Shown here one piece after another: positions 46,167 through 56,149 of a stretch of DNA of 64,000 nucleotides. The notes below the pieces were generated by a model. It was not told the DNA's origin, made no database searches, and saw only the letters and a list, made by a program, of their open reading frames with translations. A program made the position numbers and the translations under genes. The stretch's first letter is position 1, and every line of letters starts with the position of its first letter. The stretch comes from Natronoglomus mannanivorans (lineage in GTDB: Archaea > Halobacteriota > Halobacteria > Halobacteriales > Natrialbaceae), in NCBI GenBank assembly GCA_025517485.1, contig JAOPKB010000015.1, forward strand, positions 1 through 64,000, given 5' to 3'.

Positions 46167-47603
46167 TCATCCTATTATGTCATTCAGTTCCCTCTCAATA
46201 TTGTCTATCGGGTTAGGACGAAACAAACCATCCATATCGCAATCCGGTATGACTCCATCATAAGTAGTCAGCGTTCTTATAACATCCTCAGATGAAGTAA
46301 AGGAGGTTACTATATCAATATCTGAAAGGAGTTCGTGTACATAGCTATCCGTTTCATATACCAAAGTCGGCAAGTTGAATTGTAGTCCTTCGAATAACGC
46401 AGTAGATGTTGTCCCTAACTGGTAGTCAACCCTTCCAAATTGATCATAGAGGGAAATATTTCCATCATCTACCTCAATATCTGAGTTGTCAAGTTCTGGA
46501 AAATTCGATTTCCAGTTAGCCCGATTTTTTGGATGGAGTCGATACGTGACCTCAAATTCTGACTCATTTTTAATGGTCGTGGCGATATCAATCAACATAT
46601 CTATATTGGTTGGTTGAGACATGATGAGAATCCTCTTGGTGCCAGTTGACTTTCTCTGGTTACGCATAGTCTTCATACAATCTAAAAATGGCCACCCGAC
46701 AATTCGAACGTCATCAATTGGAAAGTCTGGTCTTTCGGCCCATTTGTACCCCCAAGAAAAGTAAATATCCGGAAATGTTAGCGTACCGTTAACACCATAT
46801 GGGTAGGATATCTCGGTCTTATTGACAGAATCTACTCCGTGCTGCAACTCGATCACCGGTATGTTGCGTTCTTGCGCGGATTCGATGAGTGTTGATCTGG
46901 ATGGGTTCCATCCGATTAATACAGCTGACGGGTCTACTCTATTTAAAAAATGGTCGATGACTGGCTTTTTTGAATGTCTGGACTTCAATTCTTCTCGCAC
47001 ATACCCTACCACATCGATATCTACATCAAAAGCTTCCCTTAATTTCTTCTCAATCTGTTGTAATATGGGCTTTTCATCTCTGCCAATCGGGTTGTAGTTC
47101 ACGAGTTCACTCCTAATTGCGGACAACAGATCGATAACATCGTAATTATAGATACTTTTGGTATATACATCTCCGCTGCAGTACTTTTGTATTGAAGAAT
47201 GAGACTCCAAGCTATATGCAGAATAAGATAGACTATCGGCTATGGGATCAACCATTCGGTCCCAATAGACTCCGTCAATTTCATGCCTTCTTTTAGTACT
47301 TGACGCCTTGAATAGAATGTCTTTTTGACGTGGGATTATGGCACAGTCTTGCGAGCTGTCTAATATTTTCGCAGACTCTACAATTGCTGTTTTTCCCTTA
47401 CTCAAATACCCACTGTCTTTTTCGCTTGAACTTTTGGATGTTCCGCCAACTTTCCACTCGCCCGTTTGCTTCCGTATTTTGGAATATATCTGTGTCCTGA
47501 CCCGGTCCCAAAAATACACACCATCAATAGTCTGATTGAACAGATCGAGTTCCATCTCCATTTTAGCAAATTTTAAATATGACTCGGTGTAGCCAGCCTT
47601 CAT
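46167..47603 (-). CDS. surface-carbohydrate biosynthesis protein, GT-B-like
   Basis: The 478-residue protein has a unique N-terminal half and a C-terminal half with IPVIELQHGVDSVNKTEISY (QHG motif), IYFSWGYKWAERP, RILIMSQPTNIDMLIDI, TYRLHPKNRANW and LGTTSTALFEGLQFNLPTLV, the layout of GT-B transferases acting on CDP/CMP-activated substrates. It may transfer the CMP-nonulosonic acid or a polyol phosphate; this is inference. It is AT-rich and isolated on the minus strand. Confidence 0.6.
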   Translation of the reverse strand: MKAGYTESYLKFAKMEMELDLFNQTIDGVYFWDRVRTQIYSKIRKQTGEWKVGGTSKSSSEKDSGYLSKGKTAIVESAKILDSSQDCAIIPRQKDILFKASSTKRRHEIDGVYWDRMVDPIADSLSYSAYSLESHSSIQKYCSGDVYTKSIYNYDVIDLLSAIRSELVNYNPIGRDEKPILQQIEKKLREAFDVDIDVVGYVREELKSRHSKKPVIDHFLNRVDPSAVLIGWNPSRSTLIESAQERNIPVIELQHGVDSVNKTEISYPYGVNGTLTFPDIYFSWGYKWAERPDFPIDDVRIVGWPFLDCMKTMRNQRKSTGTKRILIMSQPTNIDMLIDIATTIKNESEFEVTYRLHPKNRANWKSNFPELDNSDIEVDDGNISLYDQFGRVDYQLGTTSTALFEGLQFNLPTLVYETDSYVHELLSDIDIVTSFTSSEDVIRTLTTYDGVIPDCDMDGLFRPNPIDNIERELNDIIG

Positions 47604-47641
47604 TGTATCACGTACAGCATCTGTGCCCAGTCAAAATAAAA

Positions 47642-48684
47642 GCTCTTGCATAATTCAGCGAAACACGTTGAGGACGAAGCAGTCAAGAAGTCCGTATACC
47701 GGTGCTCCGGCGAGATTTAGCGTCCGTACGAGCCCGTAGGTTCGGACGGACTGCTGTAATCCGTGCTTGGAGAGGCCGCGGAATTTCTGTAGCCACGGAT
47801 TGACAAGTGACCAGAGGCATTCGACTTGGTTGATGTGAACGCCTCATCAGTGACAAATTCTTCGGAGTGAACGACGGTTTGCTCGTTCTCGTAGACGAGT
47901 GGCGCGTATCCGCGCCACCCGTCGTGCCAGACATCGTCGAGTTTTCCCGAGAGGATCTCGATTTCGTCGAGAGCTGGCTTGAGTTCCTCTGGTTGAGCAC
48001 CGTGTTCTGCACGAATTACACGGACTGCGTCACGACAGGCACCGATCAATGTCATGGTGCCACCGGGCGCACCTTCCCACCGTGATCGTCCCTTCTCTCC
48101 AGAGCCGCCGCGGGACGGTCTCTCCCGCGGCGGCGTCTGTCCTTTGTAGCCGGAGCACTTGTGGCTGGTTTCGTCGATCTGCGTTGGGCCGTCGATGGTG
48201 TGTGGATGCGTTCCCAGACGAGGTAGAAGCCGCGCTCGAAATCGGCTTCTACCTCTCGAATCGTGGTATGGACGGTATCATAGATAGCCTCGAAGAACTG
48301 CCCGATCTGGTTGATGCTAAGCAATGTATCAGCGTAGAGAACGAACGCAATAACGATCTCACCAGGGGAGAGAGTCCGGCCCTCGAAGGGAGTATTGAGC
48401 GTATAGGTGAATACATACCGGCAGTTGGAACACCAGACCCGGGGACTGCCGTCTCCGGACTGGATGGTGGTTTCACTACACTCCGGGCAAGGGGCCTGCT
48501 CTCACACTTGTTTACAGCGCCGCTCGATTTCATCATCGAACGGCTCTGGGCGCAACACTATTGACCCAAGCTCAACAATATCCTGTAGCATCCCGACGAA
48601 GGCTGACTGTTTGCACACAGCAACTAGCGTACGGCGGGATGCTGTTATTCTCAGGGTGCTGTTTCACTCAGTTCGGCAAGAGCC
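47642..48684 (-). mobile_element. IS1595 (ISH4-like) element, degenerate
   Basis: Ends GCTCTTGCATAATTCAGCG and (reverse complement) GGCTCTTGCCGAACTGAGTG are imperfect inverted repeats. AAATAAAA lies at 47634-47641 and 48685-48692, an 8-bp duplication as expected for IS1595. The transposase on the minus strand is in pieces: zinc-ribbon part CPECSETT then WCSNCRYVFTYT, middle TQIDETSHKCSGYKG, then IGACRDAVRVIRAEHGAQPE and HINQVECLWSLVNPWLQKF in several frames. Confidence 0.8.
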
Positions 48685-48692
48685 AAATAAAA

Positions 48693-49170
48693 ACTCGAGG
48701 GTGCCACAGAATCATTGACACACCTTGCTCCGTAGAATCGCCTTTCCATCTGCGGATTAAGTCGCTGATTCAGGGGATTTGGACGCCTTTTTGATCGCGT
48801 CGGAAAGTCGTTCAGAACTCACAGCTACGCCAATTGATCACCAATCTCTAACGCTACGTAATTTGCGTGCACCGGGTGCACGAATTTATAACAGCGTAAC
48901 ACGTATCCAGTGAGAGGAGCTTCCGGTGGCTGGTAACAAACTTTGAACGGTTTTGCGACGCTACCGCCTTCTTGCGATATGGGTTGGATCAGAAACCATG
49001 CCGAGTCGTTTCACGAGTTTGCCACAAATTACGTTGACGAGGACGACGGACCCGGCGTCGCCGACGATGACGGCGGGTACGATAGGTCCACGAAGCTCGG
49101 TCTCTTGCTGCTCAAAGAGGAGATCAACAAACCGCTCCGGCAGTACGAAGACTCAGTACCTCACAAAGCG
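48693..49170. other. no confident gene
   Basis: A plus-strand frame 48943-49179 (MGWIRNHAESFHEFATNYVD and on) looks protein-like but ends where the ISH3 copy begins and is not recognised; it may be a truncated gene. Confidence 0.3.
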
Positions 49171-49184
49171 GTTAGTTAGAACGT

Positions 49185-50296
49185 TTGCTTGCTGCGAATG
49201 TACCTAGCAAACAGCAGCAAGCAGACAGTAAGATCCACGAGGACCAGCTCGTTAACTTTCTCGTCAACCGGCTTAACGAGGAAGTCACGCTCAACCTTGC
49301 CAACAACGCTGAAATCTACCCAGAGGACATCTACGAGGTCCTCGATCTCTACGCTATGCAACACCAGTGAAGACTCGCCATCGACGAACACGATTCTCTA
49401 TCACCTCCGGACGAAGTTCGAGCCGATACGGCTCGAACGAGTCGCTAACACCCTTCTTCGGCGAGACATCGTCGAACTGCTCCCCGATCAGGTGGAGGTC
49501 TGCGCAGACCTCCACCTGCGGTCCTACTACGGTGACGAAGACGACACAGACGCTCTCTACCACTCAGAAGCGAAGCGTGGAACCACAGCATTTCACGCCT
49601 ACGCCACGCTCTACGCGTGTGAAGAACAAACGCTACACGCTGGCGGTGCGCCGTCTCGAAAACGGCGACACCGCCAGCAGTGTCCTCGCTGAGTTCTTCG
49701 GTGTTCTTGACGGCCTTGACACCGAGGTCAAGGCCGTCTATATAGATTGCGGATTCTACGACAGCAAGTGTCTCACGCTGCTACAGGCGCACAACTACTC
49801 CTACGTTGTCCCGATCATCCGGTGGGGTGGTACGATTCAACAGGAACTCTCCGAAGGGTGGAGTCGCGTCACCCAACATGACCTGACGGGGAAACTCGAC
49901 GGTCACGGCTGGACCGTCGAGTTTCCCGTCTACATCGACTGTACGTACCTGAATGGACGATACGACGAGCACGGCGTGGCGCGTCACGGTACGCCGCTGA
50001 CGCGCCGTTCATCGAAACGCCACGCGACGACAACGACACGAGACGCGACGGTCAGACTGCTGTACGTCGTAGTGAGTCTGCTGCTACAGAACGTGTGGCG
50101 GTATCTACACTACGAATACGTGGCGACGCCCCGCCGAGGCGGGCATCGCCTCTGGTGGTGGCCATACAAAGAGTTCGTCAACATGGTTCGCCGGGCGGCG
50201 TGGACGGACCTCGCGGTGCGTCGGGCCGTCCCGGCAAATCGGCCACCTGACGACCGATTCCACCGGCAGTCACTGACCGGGGACGCCGCCTTGTGA
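49185..50296 (+). pseudogene. ISH3-family transposase, second copy, degenerate
   Basis: The frame opens SKQQQADSKIHEDQLVNFLV, breaks near 49370, shifts again around 49610 to reach NKRYTLAVRRLENGDTASSV and YIDCGFYDSKCLTLL, and ends RAVPANRPPDDRFHRQ. Between RHATT and RDATV the KRFGIESSYRL segment is deleted, removing a catalytic glutamate. It has the C-terminal tail missing from the copy at 30442-31587. Confidence 0.82.
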
Positions 50297-50312
50297 GTGG
50301 CTACGCTGTCGC

Positions 50313-50335
50313 GTCGGCGGCTGATCGCCGCCGAC
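50313..50335. repeat. ISH3 3'-end hairpin, copy 2
   Basis: GTCGGCGGC and GCCGCCGAC pair around TGATC, preceded by GTGAGTGGC as at the other ISH3 end. Confidence 0.6.
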
Positions 50336-50344
50336 ACCGACAGC

Positions 50345-50726
50345 TCCGTCTTCGATTAGCGTTGCTCGACCGTTACCCACGACTCATCACACCAGAACAT
50401 GTAGCTCAGGTAAGGCTAACTGGCGATGCTTCGTGAGGTACTGATACTTCTCGGTCACTGACTTGCCAATGCCACCGTTGGTCATCCCAGATCCGATCCA
50501 ACAGCTTGTGATCACCAACTCGTATCTCCCCCATTGTGAGATACTCTGACCGGGAAAGAAACGGACGAATAGTTTTTAGTGAACATGTCCGATTGCTTTA
50601 CCAGATCTATACCTGAGAGACGAGGGGATGCGCTGGCAGAGCTCTAAAATGCCCTCATCCGAATAGACCTCTTTTATTCGATTAATTATTTGTATTTTTA
50701 GTTACTCAAGCCAGTCGTTCCTTACC
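50345..50726. other. no confident gene
   Basis: Minus-strand pieces such as EKYQYLTKHRQLALPELHVL look like the tail of a lost gene; no complete frame is supported. Confidence 0.3.
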
Positions 50727-51560
50727 TCAAGTGATAATTTTATTGACTGCCCTGTTGATAACAGAATTAATAACAGAAGCAGTTCCCTCTTTGTTTCTTT
50801 TTTCTTTTGCGACTTCCCACATATAACCGACCCGATACCAAGGCGATTTATATGTGGTTGGGACAATCCGGCATGGGTGTTTATCCCAAGTAACAACACG
50901 TCGTTCAGTAGTAGAATTTATTTTTCGGCTATAACTTTGTAGATTTGATTTTCGTGGCCTTCCATGTACAATCTTCACTGGACCAGAGGCAAACCCGACT
51001 ACATGTGTTCGGAAGTTATACTCTGGTGGAAGAGTGGAGACATCTATACCTATTTTATATAATGCATATCTGAAAGACACTTGATTCCACCCGTGATCTA
51101 TTTCCTTATCTATTGACTGCCACTTATCAAATAGTTCGCGTACCGTTTTTGAATCATTATATGCAACAACACCAGAATTATATTCAGGGAAGGCGTCTGG
51201 AATATTCAGATTTTCTTTTTTATATCTCTCGCGCGTTCTAGTAACTGCGTGAGCAAGAGCAATGTCTGATGTATCAAGTAATTCAAACACATCCATTATA
51301 TTACTACATATGTGTGTATCTGAATCGAGAAATAAATTTTTATCATAAACAATATGCTCTTCTGTTAGTAACGAGTCCCCCGGCATGTTTACCTTTCTAT
51401 TCATCTTAATTATGTCATCGAAGAGAGGGCTTTCGACATCTCTATCTGTGAAAATCGTGATCGATAAATTTGGGTTATGTTTCTTGAGAGATTTGGCAGA
51501 CAATTTCGCCTCTTCGATATACTTCTTTCCAGAAGCGATATAGATAGCTCCTTTTGACAT
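50727..51560 (-). CDS. GT8-like glycosyltransferase
   Basis: The 277-residue protein starts MSKGAIYIASGKKYIEEAKL and has LSAKSLKKHNPNLSITIFTD, then LFLDSDTHICSNIMDVFELL with a DSDT metal motif (DxD), and AFPEYNSGVVAYND. This is the GT8/glycogenin-type fold. The gene is notably AT-rich with many lysines, unlike its neighbours, so it was probably acquired recently. Acceptor unknown. Confidence 0.7.
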   Translation of the reverse strand: MSKGAIYIASGKKYIEEAKLSAKSLKKHNPNLSITIFTDRDVESPLFDDIIKMNRKVNMPGDSLLTEEHIVYDKNLFLDSDTHICSNIMDVFELLDTSDIALAHAVTRTRERYKKENLNIPDAFPEYNSGVVAYNDSKTVRELFDKWQSIDKEIDHGWNQVSFRYALYKIGIDVSTLPPEYNFRTHVVGFASGPVKIVHGRPRKSNLQSYSRKINSTTERRVVTWDKHPCRIVPTTYKSPWYRVGYMWEVAKEKRNKEGTASVINSVINRAVNKIIT

Positions 51561-51661
51561 ACATCACCAAAGCATATTATTAGTTATATATCTTGTGGTT
51601 GATGAGTCGGCGGTTTTCAGATAAGGATTGAAAGCCTAGCGTGACGATTTCAAAATGATCT

Positions 51662-52296
51662 ATGCCCGAAAGCGCACACCTCACTGGTAGTACCGACCAG
51701 ATCGAGTTAGGTTTTGTGCAACGAGAGGCGACACCGGAACCGCTGATGAAGCTCGGTATTCAGCTCCATCTTGCCGGACCTTCACTTTCGTATACTGTTT
51801 CTATTCTTGAACTGTTCGGTGTCCAGCAGGCTCGATCAACCGTCTATAACTGGGTTCACAAGGCCGATCTACAGCCCGAAGACGGCCAGAGCCCGGATCA
51901 CGTTGCGGTTGACGAAACCGTGATCCGAGTCAATGGGTTCCAGTACTGGCTGTACGCTGCTGCCGATCCAGAAATGAACGAATCACTCCATAGACAGCTT
52001 GAACTAACCCTACCACCGTTCTCCCTCAATCGTTTCTTTCCACACTACGCGAGAAACACGACGTTAACGACGCGGTGTTTCTCGTCGATGGTGCAACCTC
52101 ACTTCAAACAGCATGCTCAGGACACGGCCTCGATTTTAGATACGAAAGACGGGGAAATCGGAATAGCGTTGAACGTGTCTTTCGAAAAGTAAAACGACGG
52201 ACCTCTTCGTTTAGTAATATTTTCACTCACGCCGAAGCCGAAATTTCCGACGACTGGCTCAGATCATTCGCCTTCGCATGGAACCAGTATATCTAA
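51662..52296 (+). pseudogene. IS6-type transposase, deleted and frameshifted
   Basis: The frame reads FVQREATPEPLMKLGIQLHL, STVYNWVHKADLQPEDGQSP and DHVAVDETVIRVNGFQYWLY, then loses part of the core; a second frame gives FLVDGATSLQTACSGHGLDF, ERRGNRNSVERVFRKVKRRT and ends WNQYI at 52296. It is the better-preserved relative of 11760-12300. Confidence 0.8.
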
Positions 52297-52358
52297 ACAC
52301 GACCGATGCGTCCTTAGTAAGATATTTACACCAAAGGACTCAAATTTATCATATATCT

Positions 52359-53147
52359 ATGAAATTCGTGACGATGGCTAACCGCGATTATCTACCTGGG
52401 ACTAAAACGCTCTTTTCGAGTATTGAACAAAACGGACAACTTTCGGAACTGGACTTCACTGTAATATGTATTGGCAACTTATCTGCTGCCGATGCACCCG
52501 AATGCTCTGATCTAAATACGACTATTGACTTCATTGACGCGTCCGAGCTCGGGGGCTTCGAGTATAATACGGAAATCTTGAAGCGTGATTATAAATACAT
52601 AAACCAGAACAAATTCCTGATATACAAACTTCCCTACGACGAACCAGTCTGTTACGTCGACGCAGATATGCTATGTCTCAACGATATCTCTGCGATCGAG
52701 TCGTTCGATCCGTTTTCAGCCTGTATAAATCTTGGCGGTGATCCACCCTATCCAATTAACGAGCGACCGATGTTCAATTCCGGGTTCTTTATATTCCAAC
52801 CAAGTGAGGAGACGTTCAGCGATATTCAGGAATTCGTCACCAATTTCGACAAAATGACTAAATTTGGCGACCAACGCCTATTCAACGAGTATATGTACAC
52901 AGAGCGTGGCAGTGATGTGAACATCCTTAGCTTGGACTGGAACGTTACTATCACCGTCAAACACTATCGCCCGGACCTCTGGGACTTCGTCGAGTCGGAA
53001 GGTATCAAATTCCTACACTATACGACAGTCAAGCCTTGGGAGTCGCCGAACTTTTCGGATGGGCTGCATCGATACTACGTGGATAAGCGACGTCAGTTCC
53101 GGTACCGGGATGAAATCGAAATGTGGAAGAATTACCACTCAAGCTGA
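52359..53147 (+). CDS. GT8-like glycosyltransferase
   Basis: The 262-residue protein starts MKFVTMANRDYLPGTKTLFS and has NKFLIYKLPYDEPVCYVDADMLCLND (DAD metal motif split over residues ~100-106), then FNSGFFIFQPSEETF and FGDQRLFNEYM, typical of GT8/GNT1-like enzymes using UDP-sugars. An in-frame upstream ATG lies in the transposase remnant and was rejected. No close operon partner follows on this strand. Confidence 0.8.
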   Translation: MKFVTMANRDYLPGTKTLFSSIEQNGQLSELDFTVICIGNLSAADAPECSDLNTTIDFIDASELGGFEYNTEILKRDYKYINQNKFLIYKLPYDEPVCYVDADMLCLNDISAIESFDPFSACINLGGDPPYPINERPMFNSGFFIFQPSEETFSDIQEFVTNFDKMTKFGDQRLFNEYMYTERGSDVNILSLDWNVTITVKHYRPDLWDFVESEGIKFLHYTTVKPWESPNFSDGLHRYYVDKRRQFRYRDEIEMWKNYHSS

Positions 53148-53180
53148 TACCTCAAACTTCCAGATCGCCGAACCACACGG

Positions 53181-54092
53181 TTAGTGTAGCCATCGTTGAA
53201 TCCGTTTCCCACCGGAGTACAAGACGAGATATTTGTAGTATTTCGGGACGAAAGGTCGCATCGCAATCGCTCGCAGGAGGAAAGAAAGCGCTCGAAGTGG
53301 TCGTCCCGACCGATAGGCGGAATGGGACAACGAATATAATTGCGATCCACGTACCGCTCTCGTCACCCCGTATTCTTCGAGTGTATCACTGAACGTCTCT
53401 TCAAGTAACAGCTTCGAAACCTGTTGCTTTGCCTCGAAGTCGTCCGAGATTTGTTCGTGAACACCGGCGTACTGCCGAACGAGTGGTTTATTTACCGCGT
53501 CAAAACCGAACTCCTTGCCGACTCGAAAGTAAAACTCCCAGTCGTGCCAGCAGGGAAACTCCTCGTTCAACCCGTCGACACGCTCGAGAACGGCCGAACG
53601 GATCATAACGCTAGACATCGTTCCGATATACTGTTTCAACATGAGGTCCCGAAGGTGTTCATTAGGAACGGGATTGAAGTGGACGTCTTCGATCTCTTTA
53701 GTTTCGTCCCGTTGCAGGACGGCGGTGTACACGAGTCCGACGTCGTCAGAACTGGTTTTGAACAAGTCGACCTGCTGCTCGATCTTCTCCGGTAGCCACT
53801 CGTCGTCGTCGTCCAGAAACGCGAGGTATTCCCCGGTCGAGGCGTCGAGCCCGACGTTTCGCGCCTCGGCCCCACCGCGATTCTCGTCGAGGTAGATGTA
53901 CTCGTAGTCGGCAATCGCGGCGAAGTCGAACGTCGCTTCCAGATCGGTCCGCTCGTCAGACGCGTCGTCGACGACCAGAAGCTCGAGGTTGTCGTAGGTC
54001 TGATCGAGAACGCTCTCGACGGCTCGCTCCAGCAACTGTGGGCGGTTGTGTGTCGGTATGATAACGCTCACCAGTGGTTCGGAGTCAGTCAT
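53181..54092 (-). CDS. GT2-family glycosyltransferase
   Basis: The 303-residue protein has LVSVIIPTHNRPQLLERAVE, LLVVDDASDE, NVGLDASTGEYLAFLDDDDE (DDD metal motif) and WHDWEFYFRVGKEFG, a GT-A family 2 enzyme. Its start overlaps the end of the upstream GT4 gene (ATGA at 54089-54092). It would add a hexose or aminosugar to the lipid-linked glycan on the cytoplasmic face. Confidence 0.88.
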   Translation of the reverse strand: MTDSEPLVSVIIPTHNRPQLLERAVESVLDQTYDNLELLVVDDASDERTDLEATFDFAAIADYEYIYLDENRGGAEARNVGLDASTGEYLAFLDDDDEWLPEKIEQQVDLFKTSSDDVGLVYTAVLQRDETKEIEDVHFNPVPNEHLRDLMLKQYIGTMSSVMIRSAVLERVDGLNEEFPCWHDWEFYFRVGKEFGFDAVNKPLVRQYAGVHEQISDDFEAKQQVSKLLLEETFSDTLEEYGVTRAVRGSQLYSLSHSAYRSGRPLRALSFLLRAIAMRPFVPKYYKYLVLYSGGKRIQRWLH

Positions 54093-55198
54093 GATTTTCC
54101 CTCCAGTAGTTCGGCATAGTTCCGATATGCCGCCGCCGTGGTAAACGCGTCAGCGCGTTGCCGCAGGCCATCCGAATCAACGGACTCCGTCAGCGTCTTA
54201 CCGATTGCTGTCGTCAGCGCGTCTTCGTCACCGACCGGTACCAATCTACCCCACGTCCCTTCTTCGAGGATCTCCGCGGGGCCACCACAATCTGTCGAGA
54301 CGATCGGACAGCCCATCGCCAGCGCCTCGGCGAGGACGTTCGAGAATCCTTCAGCAAACGAGGAAAGAACGAACGCGTCCGCGCGATGCATGTACTTGTA
54401 CGGATTGTCAGCCCAGCCGACGAACTTCACCTGTTCGGCGATGCCCAACTCGGCTACGAGCGTCTCGAGTGATTCGCGTTCCGGTCCATCGCCACAGATC
54501 ACGAGTCGACACGCCCGCCGCTCGAGGAGACGACGGAACGCGCGCAAGAGCGTGGGTAGGTCTTTGCGGACTTCCAGTCGGCCGACGGTGAGCACGACGG
54601 GCGGACCATCTCCAGCAAACCACTCGTGGGTGACCGACTCGTCGGCCTGTTCGAAGAGCTCGTCGGTGACGATTGGATTGTAGATCGTCGTGATCGAATC
54701 ACGGTCGACGCCGGTGACCGTTGCCACGTCCTCGGCGAGGTTGTCCGAGACGGTAACGATCGCGTCAGCCCAGGGATAGACGCGGCCGGCGAGTTTCGCC
54801 GTCAGCCACTCTTTGCGACCGTCCATTCGCTCGACGCGATCCGAGAGCATGCTGTGTTCGACGACTGCCAGCGTGGTATCGACGCGAGCGAGACGCACGG
54901 CGATCGCCGCGACGACATTGACGTGGGTCATGTTCGCCACCAATGCGTCCGGACGTCGGTCGCGGAGGTACTCCACGAACTGCGGAACGCTCGTGAGCGT
55001 CCGGTTCGCGTCGAGCGATCGAACTACGACGCCATCGGAGAGGTCCCGTTCCAGGGGACCGCGCTCTTGAGTCACCACTACGTCGACGGCCCAGCCGTTT
55101 CCATCAAATGCCGTCGCGAGATTGCTGACGACTCGCTCGGCACCCCCAATACCCAACGATTCGATGAGAAACGTCACGCGACGGGTGTTGGTCGACAT
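54089..55198 (-). CDS. GT4-family glycosyltransferase
   Basis: The 369-residue GT-B protein starts MSTNTRRVTFLIESLGIGGAERV, a typical GT4 head, and has VVLTVGRLEVRKDLPTLLRA, FVGWADNPYKYMHRADAFVL and SSFAEGFSNVLAEALAMGCP (the EX7E region). The ATG was taken over a GTG six codons up. It belongs to a minus-strand run of three GT4, one GT2 and the ParB-like-fold gene. Confidence 0.88.
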   Translation of the reverse strand: MSTNTRRVTFLIESLGIGGAERVVSNLATAFDGNGWAVDVVVTQERGPLERDLSDGVVVRSLDANRTLTSVPQFVEYLRDRRPDALVANMTHVNVVAAIAVRLARVDTTLAVVEHSMLSDRVERMDGRKEWLTAKLAGRVYPWADAIVTVSDNLAEDVATVTGVDRDSITTIYNPIVTDELFEQADESVTHEWFAGDGPPVVLTVGRLEVRKDLPTLLRAFRRLLERRACRLVICGDGPERESLETLVAELGIAEQVKFVGWADNPYKYMHRADAFVLSSFAEGFSNVLAEALAMGCPIVSTDCGGPAEILEEGTWGRLVPVGDEDALTTAIGKTLTESVDSDGLRQRADAFTTAAAYRNYAELLEGKS

Positions 55199-55223
55199 TT
55201 TGCTGTGACTCACCACTTTCTGC

Positions 55224-56099
55224 TCATGTCTTATCAGTTATCCGTTCGATATCGGTCAGATCCGGGTGGTCGTCCACACGTGGTGTCGAGGCACTCTCGC
55301 CCACCCCTGGTGACCGCTTATCGCGCAATCGGTTGCGGATCGCTTGCCATTCCCGGTGGCGAGACCACACTTTCATCGGGATCGTCGGGATGTCGAGCAA
55401 CTTCGCGATGAACAGGCGATGACGGCCGCCGGACCGCCACAGGAGCGTCCCGTCACGGGCGATATCCACTCCCACCTCGTTGAGATACGGATGAATACAG
55501 TCGTTGTTCTGCCGGAGCGTCCTCGAAGAGTCCACATCAAACAGGGTCCGCTGGGAGCGATACCCGTCTCGACTGATGCGCTCGTACACGTCGCCGACGC
55601 TCTCGAATCTCGAGCGGTACTGTTTGTACGTCCATGTGGTCGGATCTCCCGACTCGATCCGGTCTCGGAACCATTCGAAAAGCGGCGTCTCGTCCCACGG
55701 GACGCTGTCGTCGAAATGCTGGCGCATCGAACGAAAGCAGCGGTCGTCTTCGATCGACTCTCCCTTCTGGTCCCAGTTCCCGTCGACGACAGACCCGTAT
55801 TCACGTATGGGACCAGTGGAGATCGTCTCGATCTGCGCAGGATCGACCTGAATGAGTTTGAACGGATCGGCATCGGTGTATCGTTCTGGATCGTGAGCAC
55901 GAAGTAGCCGACAACTTCTCCGAACAGCCGCAGCACACAGCCGATAGTGAATCGTCGCGAGTCGCGGGCCGAATCGGGGTCGATTCACACCGTCAGAACG
56001 ACGCTCGATCGCGAGTCTGCGGTTTGCCTTAACGAAGAGCGTCAGCGGACACCGACTCTCGTCTGACTGACGGCCTCCTGATCGATCTTTACCCGTCAT
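55224..56099 (-). CDS. ParB-like-fold protein of glycan loci
   Basis: The 291-residue protein has a basic N-terminus, a middle domain with YGSVVDGNWDQKG and VPWDETPLFEWFRDRIESGD, and a C-terminal segment LLWRSGGRHRLFIAKLLDIP (residues ~220-238), the GxHRLxxAKxL motif of ParB/sulfiredoxin domains. It is the same length and plan as the IS-interrupted gene at 35189-37016. It sits 25 bp from the GT4 gene, so it probably works with the glycosyltransferases; role unknown. Confidence 0.65.
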   Translation of the reverse strand: MTGKDRSGGRQSDESRCPLTLFVKANRRLAIERRSDGVNRPRFGPRLATIHYRLCAAAVRRSCRLLRAHDPERYTDADPFKLIQVDPAQIETISTGPIREYGSVVDGNWDQKGESIEDDRCFRSMRQHFDDSVPWDETPLFEWFRDRIESGDPTTWTYKQYRSRFESVGDVYERISRDGYRSQRTLFDVDSSRTLRQNNDCIHPYLNEVGVDIARDGTLLWRSGGRHRLFIAKLLDIPTIPMKVWSRHREWQAIRNRLRDKRSPGVGESASTPRVDDHPDLTDIERITDKT

Positions 56100-56149
56100 T
56101 AGTAAAGGAGAAAGGGAAGTCGGCGTTCAGTATCTGCGGTACCTGACAT

